Below, piece by piece: positions 25,873 to 35,133 of a stretch of 64,000 bases of DNA. The stretch comes from Gemmatimonadota bacterium. GTDB taxonomy: Bacteria; Latescibacterota; UBA2968. Below the pieces are notes generated by a model. The model was given only the letters and a program-made list of their open reading frames with translations. It searched no databases and was not told where the DNA came from. Position numbers and translations under genes: made by a program. How positions within the stretch are numbered: position 1 is the first letter of the stretch; each line of letters begins with the position of its first letter. Location of the stretch: NCBI GenBank assembly GCA_002727195.1, contig PBWH01000005.1, forward strand, positions 260,665 to 324,664, given 5' to 3'.

Positions 25873-26930
25873 GCGATCCGAAAAAGCACATAAGACCAGA
25901 GGTCCGAGCCATCGACGGGTATCACCTGACGGCATACGACTGCCCGGTCAAGCTGAACCAGAACGAGAGCCCTTTCGACGTCCCCGACGAGTTGAAGGAC
26001 GTGATCCTCGAGAAGGTGCGCGCACAGGCCTGGTCTCGCTACCCGGAGCCGATGCCTTCGGACCTGGTCGACGCCGTGGCTTCCTTCGTCGGTGTGCAGC
26101 CGGAACAGGTCCTGGTCGCCAATGGCTCGAACTCGATCGTGCAGCACACCCTGAACGCGATCGTCAGTAAAAGGGTCCGTGTCGCCATCCCGTCACCGAG
26201 CTTCTCGCTATACGGTCAGTTCACCGAGATCCTGGGCGGTGATCCTGTCTACGTCCCGTTGACGAACCAGTATGGCTACGACATCGACGCGCTCACCCAG
26301 GCATCCACATCGGGGGTATCGGCCGTCATCATCTGCTCGCCGAACAACCCGACGGGATGCGACATCTCGAACGAGGCGCTCGAGGACCTGCTGTCGGCGA
26401 CGAACGCGATCGTGATCATCGACGAAGCCTACGCGGAGTTCAGCGACCATACGGCCCTCGACCTGCTCGCCGACCACTCGAACCTGATCGTCCTGAAGAC
26501 GCTCTCGAAGGCTTTTGGCGCCGCGGGGATCCGCATCGGTTGTCTGATCGCGAGCCCGGATCTCGTCGGACAGGTCCACAAGATCAAGCTGCCCTTTGAC
26601 ATCAACCTATTCTCTCGTATCGCAGCGATCGAGCTTCTCCAGCATCGTGGCATCATCAATCAGAACGTGGCCTACATCCTGAAGGAACGGGACCGCGTAT
26701 ACGATGCACTCACAGAGATGGATGGCGTGACACCTTACCCGTCGAAAGCCAACCTGATCCTGTTCGAGGTCGAGGACCCCGGAATGGTCTTTGAGCAACT
26801 GGCGGAGAAAGGCGTCTTGATCCGAAACGTCTCGAAATACCCGCGCCTGGAGAAGGGTCTTCGCGTGTGCATCGGAACCGGGCAGGAAAATGATGCATTC
26901 CTGACCGGAATGCGATCGATTCTCGAATGA
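25869..26930 (+). CDS. hisC: Histidinol-phosphate aminotransferase
   Basis: PLP enzyme converting imidazole acetol-phosphate to histidinol phosphate. VKLNQNESPFDVPDEL is the HisC-type substrate segment, and LVANGSNSIVQHTLNAI leads the PLP cradle. IICSPNNPTGCDIS, VIIDEAYAEF and LKTLSKAFGAAGIRIG contain the PLP-binding Asn, Asp/Tyr and Schiff-base Lys. The C-terminal ENDAFLTGMRSIL and the conserved Arg before it complete the fold. It uses a GTG overlapping the hisD stop (GTGA) and its own stop overlaps the next ATG (ATGA), so translation of three consecutive genes is coupled. Confidence 0.96.
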   Translation: MSDPKKHIRPEVRAIDGYHLTAYDCPVKLNQNESPFDVPDELKDVILEKVRAQAWSRYPEPMPSDLVDAVASFVGVQPEQVLVANGSNSIVQHTLNAIVSKRVRVAIPSPSFSLYGQFTEILGGDPVYVPLTNQYGYDIDALTQASTSGVSAVIICSPNNPTGCDISNEALEDLLSATNAIVIIDEAYAEFSDHTALDLLADHSNLIVLKTLSKAFGAAGIRIGCLIASPDLVGQVHKIKLPFDINLFSRIAAIELLQHRGIINQNVAYILKERDRVYDALTEMDGVTPYPSKANLILFEVEDPGMVFEQLAEKGVLIRNVSKYPRLEKGLRVCIGTGQENDAFLTGMRSILE

Positions 26931-28324
26931 GCAAACTGACCGACATCAAACCAGTAGCGGTTACCCTCTACTGCCTTCCGGTCGAGACGAGAATCCCATA
27001 CCGATTCGGCACCGAGGAACTCAAGAGCGTCGTCTGCGTGCGCGCTCGAGTCGAAGCCGAAAACCGGTCCGGCGAGCGGGCGACTGGATGGGGAGAGGCG
27101 CCGCTGAGCGCAGCCTGGGCGTGGCCGAGCAGCCAGACATTCGCCCACCGTCAGGACGTGATGATCGAGATGTGTAAGCGGCTCGGAAAGGCCTGGGCGG
27201 CATTCGACGTCTGGGGTCACCCGATGGAGGTGGGACACGCCTTCCTGACAGACGCCCTCCTTGGTGAACTCGAGGCCCTGAACGATGAGCGTCAGGAATC
27301 GATGCCCTGGCTGGCTGCGCTCGTGTGCAACTCGGTCTTCGACCTGGCTGTACACGACGCATACGGGAATCTGCTCGACGCATCGATCTACGACACCTAC
27401 AGTGACGAGCACCTGAACCGAGACCTATCCGCATACCTGTCTCCGAGCCGCGACTCCGAGGCCGAATTCACCGGCCGCTTCCCATCGGACTTTCTCGTAA
27501 CTGAACGGCTGGCCACCGTTCCCGCATGGCACGCAGTTGGCGGCAACGACCTTCTGAGCGATGACGAGCGAACCGGTGACGAGCCCGATGACGACTACCC
27601 GATCGTCCTTCACGATTGGATTCGACGGGACGGGCTCAACTGTCTTAAGATTAAGCTGACCGGCCAGGAGGAAGGCTGGGACTACGATCGAATCGTGAAC
27701 ATCGGCAAGATTGCCGAGGAATACGACGTGGATTGGCTGTGCACGGACTTCAACTGTACTGTCGAATCCACGGAGTATGTGAACGACCTCCTCGACCGGC
27801 TCCTCCAGGATCATCCGCGGACCTATCAGCGGATTCTGTATGTGGAACAGCCGTTCCCTTACGACCTGGAGGCGAACCCGATCGACGCTCACAGCGTGTC
27901 CGCTCGCAAACCTTTGTATATGGATGAGAGCGCCCACGACTGGCGTCTCCTCGACATCGGGCGGAACCGGGGATGGACAGGGGTCGCGCTCAAAACCTGC
28001 AAGACACAGACCGTCGCGATCCTGTCGATGTGCTGGGCGCGCGCACACGGGATGGGCCTGATGGTCCAGGACCTGACGAACCCGATGCTCGCCCAGATCA
28101 CGCACACGTTGCTGGCCGGTCACGTCGGAACCGTGATGGGCCTAGAAACAAATAGCATGCAGTTCTACCCGGACGCGTCACTCCTTGAAGCGAGCGTTCA
28201 TCCGGGAATCTATAAACGAGAAAACGGCGTCCTCGACCTGACCACAGTAACAGGGGCAGGCTTCGGATACGAAGTCGATCGGATCGGCAGGACGCTTCCC
28301 GAGCCGGCCGCCACATTCGGATAG
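26927..28324 (+). CDS. Enolase-superfamily enzyme inside the his operon
   Basis: A mandelate racemase/muconate-lactonising-type member of 465 residues, cytoplasmic. The C-terminal barrel has the expected catalytic set: KIK at 241-243 (LNCLKIKLTG), metal ligand Asp274 (CTDFN), Glu307 (LYVEQPF), third ligand region Asp333/Glu334 (YMDESAHDW) and Lys356 (GVALKTCK). The N-terminal capping domain (residues 1-150) contains RFGTEELKSVVCVRARV. Insertions around residues 170-225 make it longer than usual for the superfamily. It overlaps hisC by 4 bases and precedes hisB by 3, so it is fully embedded in the histidine operon. Its reaction cannot be deduced: a racemase, sugar-acid dehydratase or epimerase are all possible. 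A direct histidine role is not established. Confidence 0.85.
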   Translation: MSKLTDIKPVAVTLYCLPVETRIPYRFGTEELKSVVCVRARVEAENRSGERATGWGEAPLSAAWAWPSSQTFAHRQDVMIEMCKRLGKAWAAFDVWGHPMEVGHAFLTDALLGELEALNDERQESMPWLAALVCNSVFDLAVHDAYGNLLDASIYDTYSDEHLNRDLSAYLSPSRDSEAEFTGRFPSDFLVTERLATVPAWHAVGGNDLLSDDERTGDEPDDDYPIVLHDWIRRDGLNCLKIKLTGQEEGWDYDRIVNIGKIAEEYDVDWLCTDFNCTVESTEYVNDLLDRLLQDHPRTYQRILYVEQPFPYDLEANPIDAHSVSARKPLYMDESAHDWRLLDIGRNRGWTGVALKTCKTQTVAILSMCWARAHGMGLMVQDLTNPMLAQITHTLLAGHVGTVMGLETNSMQFYPDASLLEASVHPGIYKRENGVLDLTTVTGAGFGYEVDRIGRTLPEPAATFG

Positions 28325-28327
28325 ACC

Positions 28328-28915
28328 ATGTCACGCACCTCCAGCATCGATCGCAAAACAACGGAAACAGACATTCGGCTCTCGCTGACAGTCGACGGTC
28401 AGGGCACGTGCAACACGCAAACGGGAATCGGCTTTTTCGATCACATGCTCACCGCCCTCGGTCGTCATGGGCGACTCGATCTCGACGTTGTCTGCAAGGG
28501 TGATCTTGAGGTCGATGCGCACCACACGATCGAGGATGTCGGGATCTGTCTCGGAAAGGCGATTGCAGAAGCGATCGGTGACAAGGCCGGCATGACGCGA
28601 TTTGGATCGGCCTACATCCCCATGGACGAGGCGCTGGCACGTGCGGCCGTCGACTTCTCCGGTCGACCCTACCTCGTGTTCAACGCGAACTTCGAAGAGA
28701 AGATGATTGGCAGCTTCCCTTCGGCGCTGGCTGAAGAGTTCTTCAGAAGCCTTTCCGATCACGCTCGGATCAACCTCCACATCGACCTCATCCGCGGGTC
28801 GAACGCCCACCACAGCGTCGAGGCCATCTTCAAGGCCGTCGCGCGCGCTGTCCGGACCGCAGTCACCATCGACCCGACTGAACAGGGCATCCCGTCCACA
28901 AAGGGTGTCCTCTAA
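28328..28915 (+). CDS. hisB: Imidazoleglycerol-phosphate dehydratase
   Basis: Manganese enzyme dehydrating imidazoleglycerol phosphate. This is the monofunctional form (195 residues) without a histidinol-phosphatase domain. Diagnostic motifs: RKTTETDIRLSLTVDG, GIGFFDHMLTALGRHG, DLEVDAHHTIEDVGICLG, DEALARAAVDFSGRPYLVF, and the second metal cluster NAHHSVEAIFKAVARA. It lies 3 bases after the enolase-superfamily gene. Its 3' end overlaps the GTG start of rfaE2, extending the operon into heptose metabolism. Confidence 0.97.
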   Translation: MSRTSSIDRKTTETDIRLSLTVDGQGTCNTQTGIGFFDHMLTALGRHGRLDLDVVCKGDLEVDAHHTIEDVGICLGKAIAEAIGDKAGMTRFGSAYIPMDEALARAAVDFSGRPYLVFNANFEEKMIGSFPSALAEEFFRSLSDHARINLHIDLIRGSNAHHSVEAIFKAVARAVRTAVTIDPTEQGIPSTKGVL

Positions 28916-29402
28916 ACTGCAGGCAGACGGTTCAAAGCTCGTTCAGCTTCCAGTCCTTCTGTGCGAACGAGCAGGTCACGCTGCCGCGGGACGATCCGTG
29001 GTCCTGACCAACGGCTGCTTCGATCTTCTCCATCCCGGGCATATCCATCTACTGGTCGAATCTGCAAAGCTCGGGGACATCCTCGTAGTTGCACTCAACA
29101 GTGACGACTCCGTTCGAAGGCTCAAAGGACAGGATCGGCCGGTTGACAACCTCGAAGTCCGGCTCGCCAAACTGGGGGATGTCTCGTGTGTCGACAGGAT
29201 CATCGTATTCGAGGAAGGCACCCCGACGATCTTGATCCGTTCACTCGAACCCGATATACTCGTCAAGGGTGGAGATTACACGATCGATCAAGTCGTGGGA
29301 CGTGAGATCGTGGAAGCCTCCGGTGGCCTCGTCGTGACCATTCCGCTACTCGAAGGACACTCGACGACCGACAGTTTGAACCCAAATCCGGGTGACGTGT
29401 AG
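28905..29402 (+). CDS. rfaE2: D-glycero-beta-D-manno-heptose 1-phosphate adenylyltransferase
   Basis: Makes ADP-heptose for lipopolysaccharide core or other heptosyl glycans. The nucleotidyltransferase signature VVLTNGCFDLLHPGHIHLL (HxGH) is followed by ILVVALNSDDSVRRLKG, RPVDNLEVRLAKL and EPDILVKGGDYTIDQVVG, all standard for the RfaE2/HldE-C family. The kinase half of HldE is absent, so this is the standalone form. The ORF track starts at 28707 deep in hisB; the GTG at 28905 gives a normal 165 residues and an 11-base overlap with hisB. Following genes are glycosyltransferases, which fits a cell-surface glycan pathway. Confidence 0.9.
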   Translation: MSSKLQADGSKLVQLPVLLCERAGHAAAGRSVVLTNGCFDLLHPGHIHLLVESAKLGDILVVALNSDDSVRRLKGQDRPVDNLEVRLAKLGDVSCVDRIIVFEEGTPTILIRSLEPDILVKGGDYTIDQVVGREIVEASGGLVVTIPLLEGHSTTDSLNPNPGDV

Positions 29403-29405
29403 ATC

Positions 29406-30518
29406 GTGAGCAAGATGAGAATACTTCACACGATATACGACGACGTTGATAACCCGTGGCTTGGCGGTGGCGGCGCTTTTCGGACGCTCGAAATTTGCAA
29501 ACAGCTCGCCGATCGTCACGAGATCACGATCCTCAGCGGTCGATATCCGGGTGCACCCGTGAAGGAACACAGAGATGGCGTGCGGATTGTGAGGGTCGGA
29601 AGTGAACGATCCTACGCAATCAGCCGGATCGCCTATTCGGCAGCGGCCAGCCAGTTCGTATCCGGAGCGGATCCTGACCTTTGGGTCTACTCCTTCTCGG
29701 CCTTCGCCCCGCTCATCGCATCCGAGCACAAGAGATCGGGCAGTCTCCTCGAATGCTTCCACGTCATGCAGGAGCACGCCTCTGAGAAACAGGGGCTGAT
29801 CGGCCACGCCGCGGCCCTCATCGAGACGGAAACCTTGCGGACCTACGACGACATCATCTCCATATCACCCAGCGTGATGGAGCGGATCGCATCCGTACGT
29901 GGGCGACCAGATGGCCTTCGACTCGTATACACGGGCGTGGACAGAAGCTGTTTCATCGATGACCCTGTCGACGGGGACTACATTCTTTACTTCGGCAGGC
30001 TCGATACCTATACAAAGGGATTGGACCTGCTCTTCGAAGCATTCGGCCGATTGAAGGCGCCTGAGGTTCGGCTCGTCATCGGTGGACGAGGGACAGCCGA
30101 GCGAATGGCCGAACTCGAGGCGCTGGTGGAGAAAGTAGGCATCTCAGATCGGGTCGAATTCACGGGTCCCGTCGACACGAACAGACGTACCGAATTGTAT
30201 CGCAACAGCCTGTTCAACGTAGCACCGTCTCGCTACGAGGGGTGGTGCATTGCCGCGATCGAGGCATCGGCTGCCGGCAAAGCAATCGTCGGCACCCGCA
30301 TCCCCGGCCTGATGGACGCTGTGCGGGATGGGGAGACCGGACTGCTGGCCGAGTCCGAAAACATCGATCAGATCACTGATGCAATGCGAACGCTGATCGA
30401 GGACGATGCGATGAGGTCCCGGCTTGGGCGACAGGGCCGAGAATGGGCGAATCAGTTCACGTGGGATCAGATAGCGTTCGCCCAGGAGGCCGTGTACAAC
30501 CAGGTCGTTGAGGCATAA
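29406..30518 (+). CDS. GT4-family glycosyltransferase
   Basis: A retaining GT-B glycosyltransferase of 370 residues. The N-terminal Rossmann half opens MRILHTIYDDVDNPWLGGGG. The C-terminal GT4 domain has YILYFGRLDTYTKGLDLLFEAF, RLVIGGRGTAERM, VEFTGPV and PSRYEGWCIAAIEASAAGKAIVGTRIPG, with the EX7E-type donor-binding region. It most likely adds a sugar to a surface glycan. The acceptor and donor are not visible. The start is a GTG at 29406 or an ATG at 29415. It begins 3 bases after rfaE2 and ends 7 bases before the YfhO-like gene, so it is in the same transcription unit. Confidence 0.9.
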   Translation: MSKMRILHTIYDDVDNPWLGGGGAFRTLEICKQLADRHEITILSGRYPGAPVKEHRDGVRIVRVGSERSYAISRIAYSAAASQFVSGADPDLWVYSFSAFAPLIASEHKRSGSLLECFHVMQEHASEKQGLIGHAAALIETETLRTYDDIISISPSVMERIASVRGRPDGLRLVYTGVDRSCFIDDPVDGDYILYFGRLDTYTKGLDLLFEAFGRLKAPEVRLVIGGRGTAERMAELEALVEKVGISDRVEFTGPVDTNRRTELYRNSLFNVAPSRYEGWCIAAIEASAAGKAIVGTRIPGLMDAVRDGETGLLAESENIDQITDAMRTLIEDDAMRSRLGRQGREWANQFTWDQIAFAQEAVYNQVVEA

Positions 30519-30525
30519 GGGGTCT

Positions 30526-32988
30526 ATGAGCAAGCAGCCCGCATCGAAGGACACGCCTGAGAACATCGTCTTTGAACGATGGTTGACCCCGACGTGGGCG
30601 CCCCCTCTCCTGTTCGCCGTCTTTACGATCGTCTACTTTGCGGGGTTCCTGTTCTCAAGCGACGTTATGCAGGGCCTAGACACGAGGATGGAATTCTACC
30701 TCGGAAAGCAGCCCGCCGCCGAAAAGATCGCCGATCTCGCTCCCGAGAACTGGGACCGTTACTTGGGCGGAACACCGGTCTCAGGCTTCCGCCAGCCCAA
30801 GTACTTTCCACTCTACCCGATTTACGTCTTCACGACCTACCATCGATACCTCGGTTGGCGATACGTCTTCGCCACGCTGTTCGCCGGTTACTTCACTTAC
30901 CTCTGCATTCAAGGCTTCGGCCTGCGCCGGACGACATCGGCTTTCTCCGGTCTCGCCTATGCTTCTTCACCCACGCTGCTGACCTTCATCTATCCGGGAC
31001 AGGAAGGCAAGATGCTCGTCATGGGGCTCCTGCCCCTGATGGTCTGGGCACTCTATCGGCTGATGGACACGCGAAAACCGGTCTGGGTCTTCGTGCTGGC
31101 CGCTGGCGTCGCAGGTGGCATTTACACCCCTCATCTGCAGATGCTCTATTACGCGCTCATCGGTCTGGGCATTCTGTTCGCGATCCGACTGATCCAAGAC
31201 TACCTCAACGAGCGAGATATACGCCTTGCGACCGTTCGCTCGGCCTTGGCTGCATCGGGAATCATCTTGGGGCTTGCGGTAGGCGCTGTCGGAACATTCC
31301 CGGCCTACAAATACACGAAGACCGAATCCCGACGCGCTGGCGACAAGGGACAGGGCGTCTCGATCGAGTACGCGCGGTCGTGGGCTCTGCATCCGGAGGA
31401 AATGGCCTCGCTCCTGATTCCGGAGTATGTGCACTTCTACAAGCCACACGAAAAAGAGAACCTTTACTGGGGGCGCAACCAGCTTAAACTGAACGCCGAG
31501 TACTTTGGGATCGCCGTCTTCTTCCTCGCAGTCGTGGCGATCGCTCGGGTCCGAACAGACCCGCGCGTACTCCCGCTCCTTGCCCTCGCCGTCATCACGG
31601 CGGCTTATGCGCTCGGCCCGTATACCCCGGTCTTCGCGTTCTTCTATCATTTCGTCCCGGGGATGAATGTCCTCAGAACGCCGGGAATGATCGCCTTCCT
31701 ATTCGCCTTCCCGGCTGTCATCCTTGCCGCGTTCAGTCTGGAGAAGTTGCTGGACGGCGACGATTCGATCCCGGAGAAAGCCCTGCTCTATGGAGGAGGA
31801 GGCGCCGCTGCGCTCTTCGGTATCCTGGCCATCTCGCCTGAAGCAACGCTTTCGACGTGGACAAGCGTTTTCTGGTCGGACATCCCGAAAGAGAAGCTAG
31901 CTGTCGCGACGGCGAACCTCCCGAGCCTATCTACTGGTGCCGGCCTCGCATTCCTCTGGGTTGCCTTGCTTACCGGTCTGATCTACCTCAGAGTGCAGAA
32001 ACGGATTCCTGCGCAGACGTTCCTCCTCGCTCTACTGCCGATCCTGTTCATCGATACCTGGCGAATCGACAAGCAGTATCTCAAGTATGTGGATCCAGAC
32101 CGGTTCCCTGACCCGAACGTCTACATCCCTCAGACGCTCAACATCCTCGAGTCGGACACCGACTACCATCGGACCTGGATACCTGCCAGCGACGTTCAAC
32201 TGCCTGAGAGCATCGACCTGCTCACGGTCGATTACCACGAGCCGTTCATACTCAGACGATATGACCGAGTCACCGACTACTTGCTGCGAGGCCTTATCGA
32301 TGGACGGGGTGAGGAAACCTACCGACTGCTGAACGCACTCAACGTCAAGTATGTCGCGATCGGTGCACAGAAGTTGAGAGCCGTGCTGCCTGCGCTCGCC
32401 CTGCCGGGTGAAACTGAAGGCAGTGTCCAGCTTCGTCCTGGCGTAGAGGCGGTGGCGAACGAACGCAACGTCTACACGTTCCGAAACGGAAATGCCCGGC
32501 CGTTCTTCTACCTCGTCGGGGAGACCGTGACGGTCCCCGATGAGGATGCGGCAATGGCCATGCTAACCTCGTCCGAGTTCGACGCTGCAAGCCAGGTCAT
32601 CCTGGAAGCTGCGTCCGGAACCACATCAGGCAGACCTGTTTCTGCAAAGGAAACGGTAGCCGTCAGCGCATTCGATGCGCGTACGGGTGTGATCAAACTC
32701 CAGGTTCATGCGGCTCAGCCGCGGACACTGGTGGTGTGCCAGAACTACCATCCCTACTGGTCGGCGACGCTCAACGGTTCACCAGTATCAGTCCAACGGG
32801 CAAACTATGTCTGGCAGGCAATCGACATTCCTGCCGGCAAGCATACGGTTACGCTGACCTATCACGACAGCCTCGCACAGACCTGCAGATGGATCTCTCT
32901 CCTCTCGGCGGTCAGCCTGATAGGGGGGCTAATCTACTTTGGCCGACCGGCGCCGAAGCCAGCTCTGACGGAGGCTCGAAACAGGTAA
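30526..32988 (+). CDS. YfhO-like polytopic membrane glycosyltransferase-type protein
   Basis: An 820-residue protein with about 12 transmembrane helices in residues 30-520 and a soluble beta-rich C-terminal part (about 530-790) ending in one more helix. The first loop carries DTRMEFYLGKQPAAEK, and NVLRTPGMIAFLFAF lies between later helices. This layout matches the YfhO family, integral-membrane GT-C-like proteins implicated in glycosylating lipoteichoic acid in Gram-positives. Here the acceptor would be another surface polymer. The ORF opens at a TTG at 30508, but AAGGGG just before the ATG at 30526 marks the better start. It is followed after 79 bases by a GT2 glycosyltransferase, supporting a role in glycan assembly. 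Confidence 0.75.
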   Translation: MSKQPASKDTPENIVFERWLTPTWAPPLLFAVFTIVYFAGFLFSSDVMQGLDTRMEFYLGKQPAAEKIADLAPENWDRYLGGTPVSGFRQPKYFPLYPIYVFTTYHRYLGWRYVFATLFAGYFTYLCIQGFGLRRTTSAFSGLAYASSPTLLTFIYPGQEGKMLVMGLLPLMVWALYRLMDTRKPVWVFVLAAGVAGGIYTPHLQMLYYALIGLGILFAIRLIQDYLNERDIRLATVRSALAASGIILGLAVGAVGTFPAYKYTKTESRRAGDKGQGVSIEYARSWALHPEEMASLLIPEYVHFYKPHEKENLYWGRNQLKLNAEYFGIAVFFLAVVAIARVRTDPRVLPLLALAVITAAYALGPYTPVFAFFYHFVPGMNVLRTPGMIAFLFAFPAVILAAFSLEKLLDGDDSIPEKALLYGGGGAAALFGILAISPEATLSTWTSVFWSDIPKEKLAVATANLPSLSTGAGLAFLWVALLTGLIYLRVQKRIPAQTFLLALLPILFIDTWRIDKQYLKYVDPDRFPDPNVYIPQTLNILESDTDYHRTWIPASDVQLPESIDLLTVDYHEPFILRRYDRVTDYLLRGLIDGRGEETYRLLNALNVKYVAIGAQKLRAVLPALALPGETEGSVQLRPGVEAVANERNVYTFRNGNARPFFYLVGETVTVPDEDAAMAMLTSSEFDAASQVILEAASGTTSGRPVSAKETVAVSAFDARTGVIKLQVHAAQPRTLVVCQNYHPYWSATLNGSPVSVQRANYVWQAIDIPAGKHTVTLTYHDSLAQTCRWISLLSAVSLIGGLIYFGRPAPKPALTEARNR

Positions 32989-33067
32989 CCGCTTGAGTCA
33001 CATTCGGTTATTTGATACCTTCATCCCCTGAATAGGGCTGTCTCACACCCAAAATGATCGGGCGAGC

Positions 33068-34006
33068 ATGTCAGCTAGTCTGGACCTTTCCATAGTCATT
33101 CCACTCCTCAATGAAGAGGAGAGTCTCCGACCCCTGTTTCAGAAGATCCAGGATGCGGTCGGGGACCTCGGTCTGAGCTACGAGGCGATCTTCATCGACG
33201 ATGGCAGCACAGACCAGTCTATGGCCGTGCTTCGTGAACTCCGCGAGAAGAGCGATGCCGTCAAGATCATCCGATTCAGGCGAAACTTCGGCAAAGCCGC
33301 AGCCTACTCCGCTGCGTTCAGCCGGGTCAGGGGCAAGTATGTCATCACAATGGACGCAGATCTGCAGGACGATCCGGCCGAAATCGCGAACCTGATCGCA
33401 AAGCTGGAAGAGGGATACGATCTCGTCTCAGGCTGGAAAAAGAAGCGGCACGATCCACTTGGAAAGACCGTGCCTTCGAAGTTCTTCAACTGGGTAACAG
33501 GACGCGTTTCGGGGATCGACATCCACGACTTCAACTGTGGTCTCAAGGGATATCGCCGGGAGGTCACGCAGGATGTCAAAATCTATGGCGAGCTGCACCG
33601 CTACATCCCCGTCCTCGCAGGCCTAGAAGGCTACACCGTTTCCGAAATTCCCGTCCAGCATCACGCGCGGCAATTCGGGGTCACCAAATACGGGTGGAGT
33701 CGGCTCTTCAAAGGCTTTCTCGACCTGCTCACCGTCATGTATCTAGGCCGCTACATGGGCCGCCCGCTCCATCTCTTCGGCGTCCTTGGTGTCGGCCTGA
33801 CAGGTGCCGGGATGGCCATCAATGCCTATATCGCATCCCTCTGGCTCCGGACGGGATCGATTCAGCATCGATATCCGCTGCTCTCGCTAGGAACCCTCCT
33901 GACCGTCCTTGGATTCCAGGTCATCTGCACGGGTCTGATCGGTGACATGGTCGCGCGTGCCAGCAACCCAGAAGAGAAATACAACATCCAGGAGATCCTC
34001 GAGTAA
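33068..34006 (+). CDS. GT2 polyprenyl-phosphate glycosyltransferase
   Basis: A DPM1/GtrB-like enzyme of 312 residues. The N-terminal GT-A domain has LSIVIPLLNEEESL, AIFIDDGSTDQS, the metal-binding segment YVITMDADLQDDPAEI and GKTVPSKFFNWV. Two C-terminal membrane helices (around LFGVLGVGLTGAGMAINAY and LLTVLGFQVICTGLIG) anchor it. Such enzymes load a sugar onto undecaprenyl phosphate, and the sugar is then used by GT-C membrane enzymes like the preceding YfhO-type protein. This partnership is a plausible inference from adjacency. The DegT aminotransferase follows 3 bases later. Confidence 0.93.
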   Translation: MSASLDLSIVIPLLNEEESLRPLFQKIQDAVGDLGLSYEAIFIDDGSTDQSMAVLRELREKSDAVKIIRFRRNFGKAAAYSAAFSRVRGKYVITMDADLQDDPAEIANLIAKLEEGYDLVSGWKKKRHDPLGKTVPSKFFNWVTGRVSGIDIHDFNCGLKGYRREVTQDVKIYGELHRYIPVLAGLEGYTVSEIPVQHHARQFGVTKYGWSRLFKGFLDLLTVMYLGRYMGRPLHLFGVLGVGLTGAGMAINAYIASLWLRTGSIQHRYPLLSLGTLLTVLGFQVICTGLIGDMVARASNPEEKYNIQEILE

Positions 34007-34009
34007 CGC

Positions 34010-35122
34010 ATGGCCACTGCAGCTCCCACCCTCCCCTTCATAGACCTCGTCGCACAGTACGAGTCGATCAAACCCGAAATCGACGACGCCATCCAGAGTG
34101 TGATCAATCGCGCCGCTTTCGCCGGCGGGGCTTTTGTCACCGAATTCGAGAAATCCTTCGCCGCCTACCAAGGCGTCGCGCACGGGGTCGGCGTCAGCTC
34201 CGGCACGTCTGCGCTTCACGTGTTGCTGGAAGCGCTCGACATCGGCCGGGGTGACGAAGTCATCACCGTGACCAACACCTTCATCGCGACTGCTGAAGCG
34301 ATCGTTCAGACTGGCGCGACCCCCGTGTTACTTGATGTCGACGACATGACGTTGAGCCTGAACCCAGGCTTACTGGAAAACGCGATAACCCCGAATACAA
34401 AAGCGATCGTGCCCGTTCATCTGTACGGTCTGATCGCGGATATGGACCCCATACTCGAGATTGCCCAGAAGCACGGTCTGTATGTCCTGGAAGATGCCGC
34501 TCAAGCACACGGCGCGGAGCACAGGGGCAAACGAGCGGGACAGTTCGGTCTCGCTGCGACATTCAGTTTTTATCCGGGAAAGATTCTGGGCGCGTTTGGG
34601 GATGCGGGTGGGATCATCACAGCGGACGAGGACCTTGCCAACCGACTGCGCAGCCTGGCGGATCACGGTCGGACAGACCACTACCAGCACGCGAGGTCAG
34701 GCTTCAACTACCGAATGGATGGCATACAGGCGGCGGTGCTGGACGTAAAGCTCAAGCACTTGGAGGAGTGGATCGAGATCAGGAGGAGAAAGGCGAGGCT
34801 CTATTCAAGCCTGCTGTCGGACACGGTCGCATCGACACCCGTCGAAGCTGACGGATTTCGTCACGTCCATACCTACTACGTGATTCGGACACCGATTCGA
34901 AAAGCCATAACGGACAGGCTAAGCGCGGAGGGGATTCCGACGATCGTGCACTATCCGACGCCCCTGCATCTTCAGCCGGCGTTCGCCGACTTCGGGCACA
35001 AGGCTGGTGAGTTCCCTATCGCCGAGAAGACATCCGAGCAAATCCTCTCGCTGCCTCTCTATCCCGAGCTTGCGGATGGGGACATCGAGCGAATCTGCGA
35101 CTTGATTAACGGTCTTGCTTAG
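34010..35122 (+). CDS. DegT/DnrJ/EryC1 sugar aminotransferase
   Basis: PLP-dependent transaminase making an amino sugar nucleotide, typically from a keto-sugar. It has the family features GVSSGTSALHVLLEAL, TNTFIATAEAIVQTGATPVLLDV, VPVHLYGL, LEDAAQAHGAE (with Asp162) and FSFYPGKILGAFGDAGGI with the Schiff-base Lys191. GFNYRMDGIQAAVLDVKL completes the dimer interface. The length of 370 is normal. It closes the surface-glycan run started by rfaE2. The amino sugar produced cannot be named. No dehydratase, epimerase or formyl/acetyl-transferase partner is in the window. Confidence 0.93.
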   Translation: MATAAPTLPFIDLVAQYESIKPEIDDAIQSVINRAAFAGGAFVTEFEKSFAAYQGVAHGVGVSSGTSALHVLLEALDIGRGDEVITVTNTFIATAEAIVQTGATPVLLDVDDMTLSLNPGLLENAITPNTKAIVPVHLYGLIADMDPILEIAQKHGLYVLEDAAQAHGAEHRGKRAGQFGLAATFSFYPGKILGAFGDAGGIITADEDLANRLRSLADHGRTDHYQHARSGFNYRMDGIQAAVLDVKLKHLEEWIEIRRRKARLYSSLLSDTVASTPVEADGFRHVHTYYVIRTPIRKAITDRLSAEGIPTIVHYPTPLHLQPAFADFGHKAGEFPIAEKTSEQILSLPLYPELADGDIERICDLINGLA

Positions 35123-35133
35123 GTCTGCTGAGA

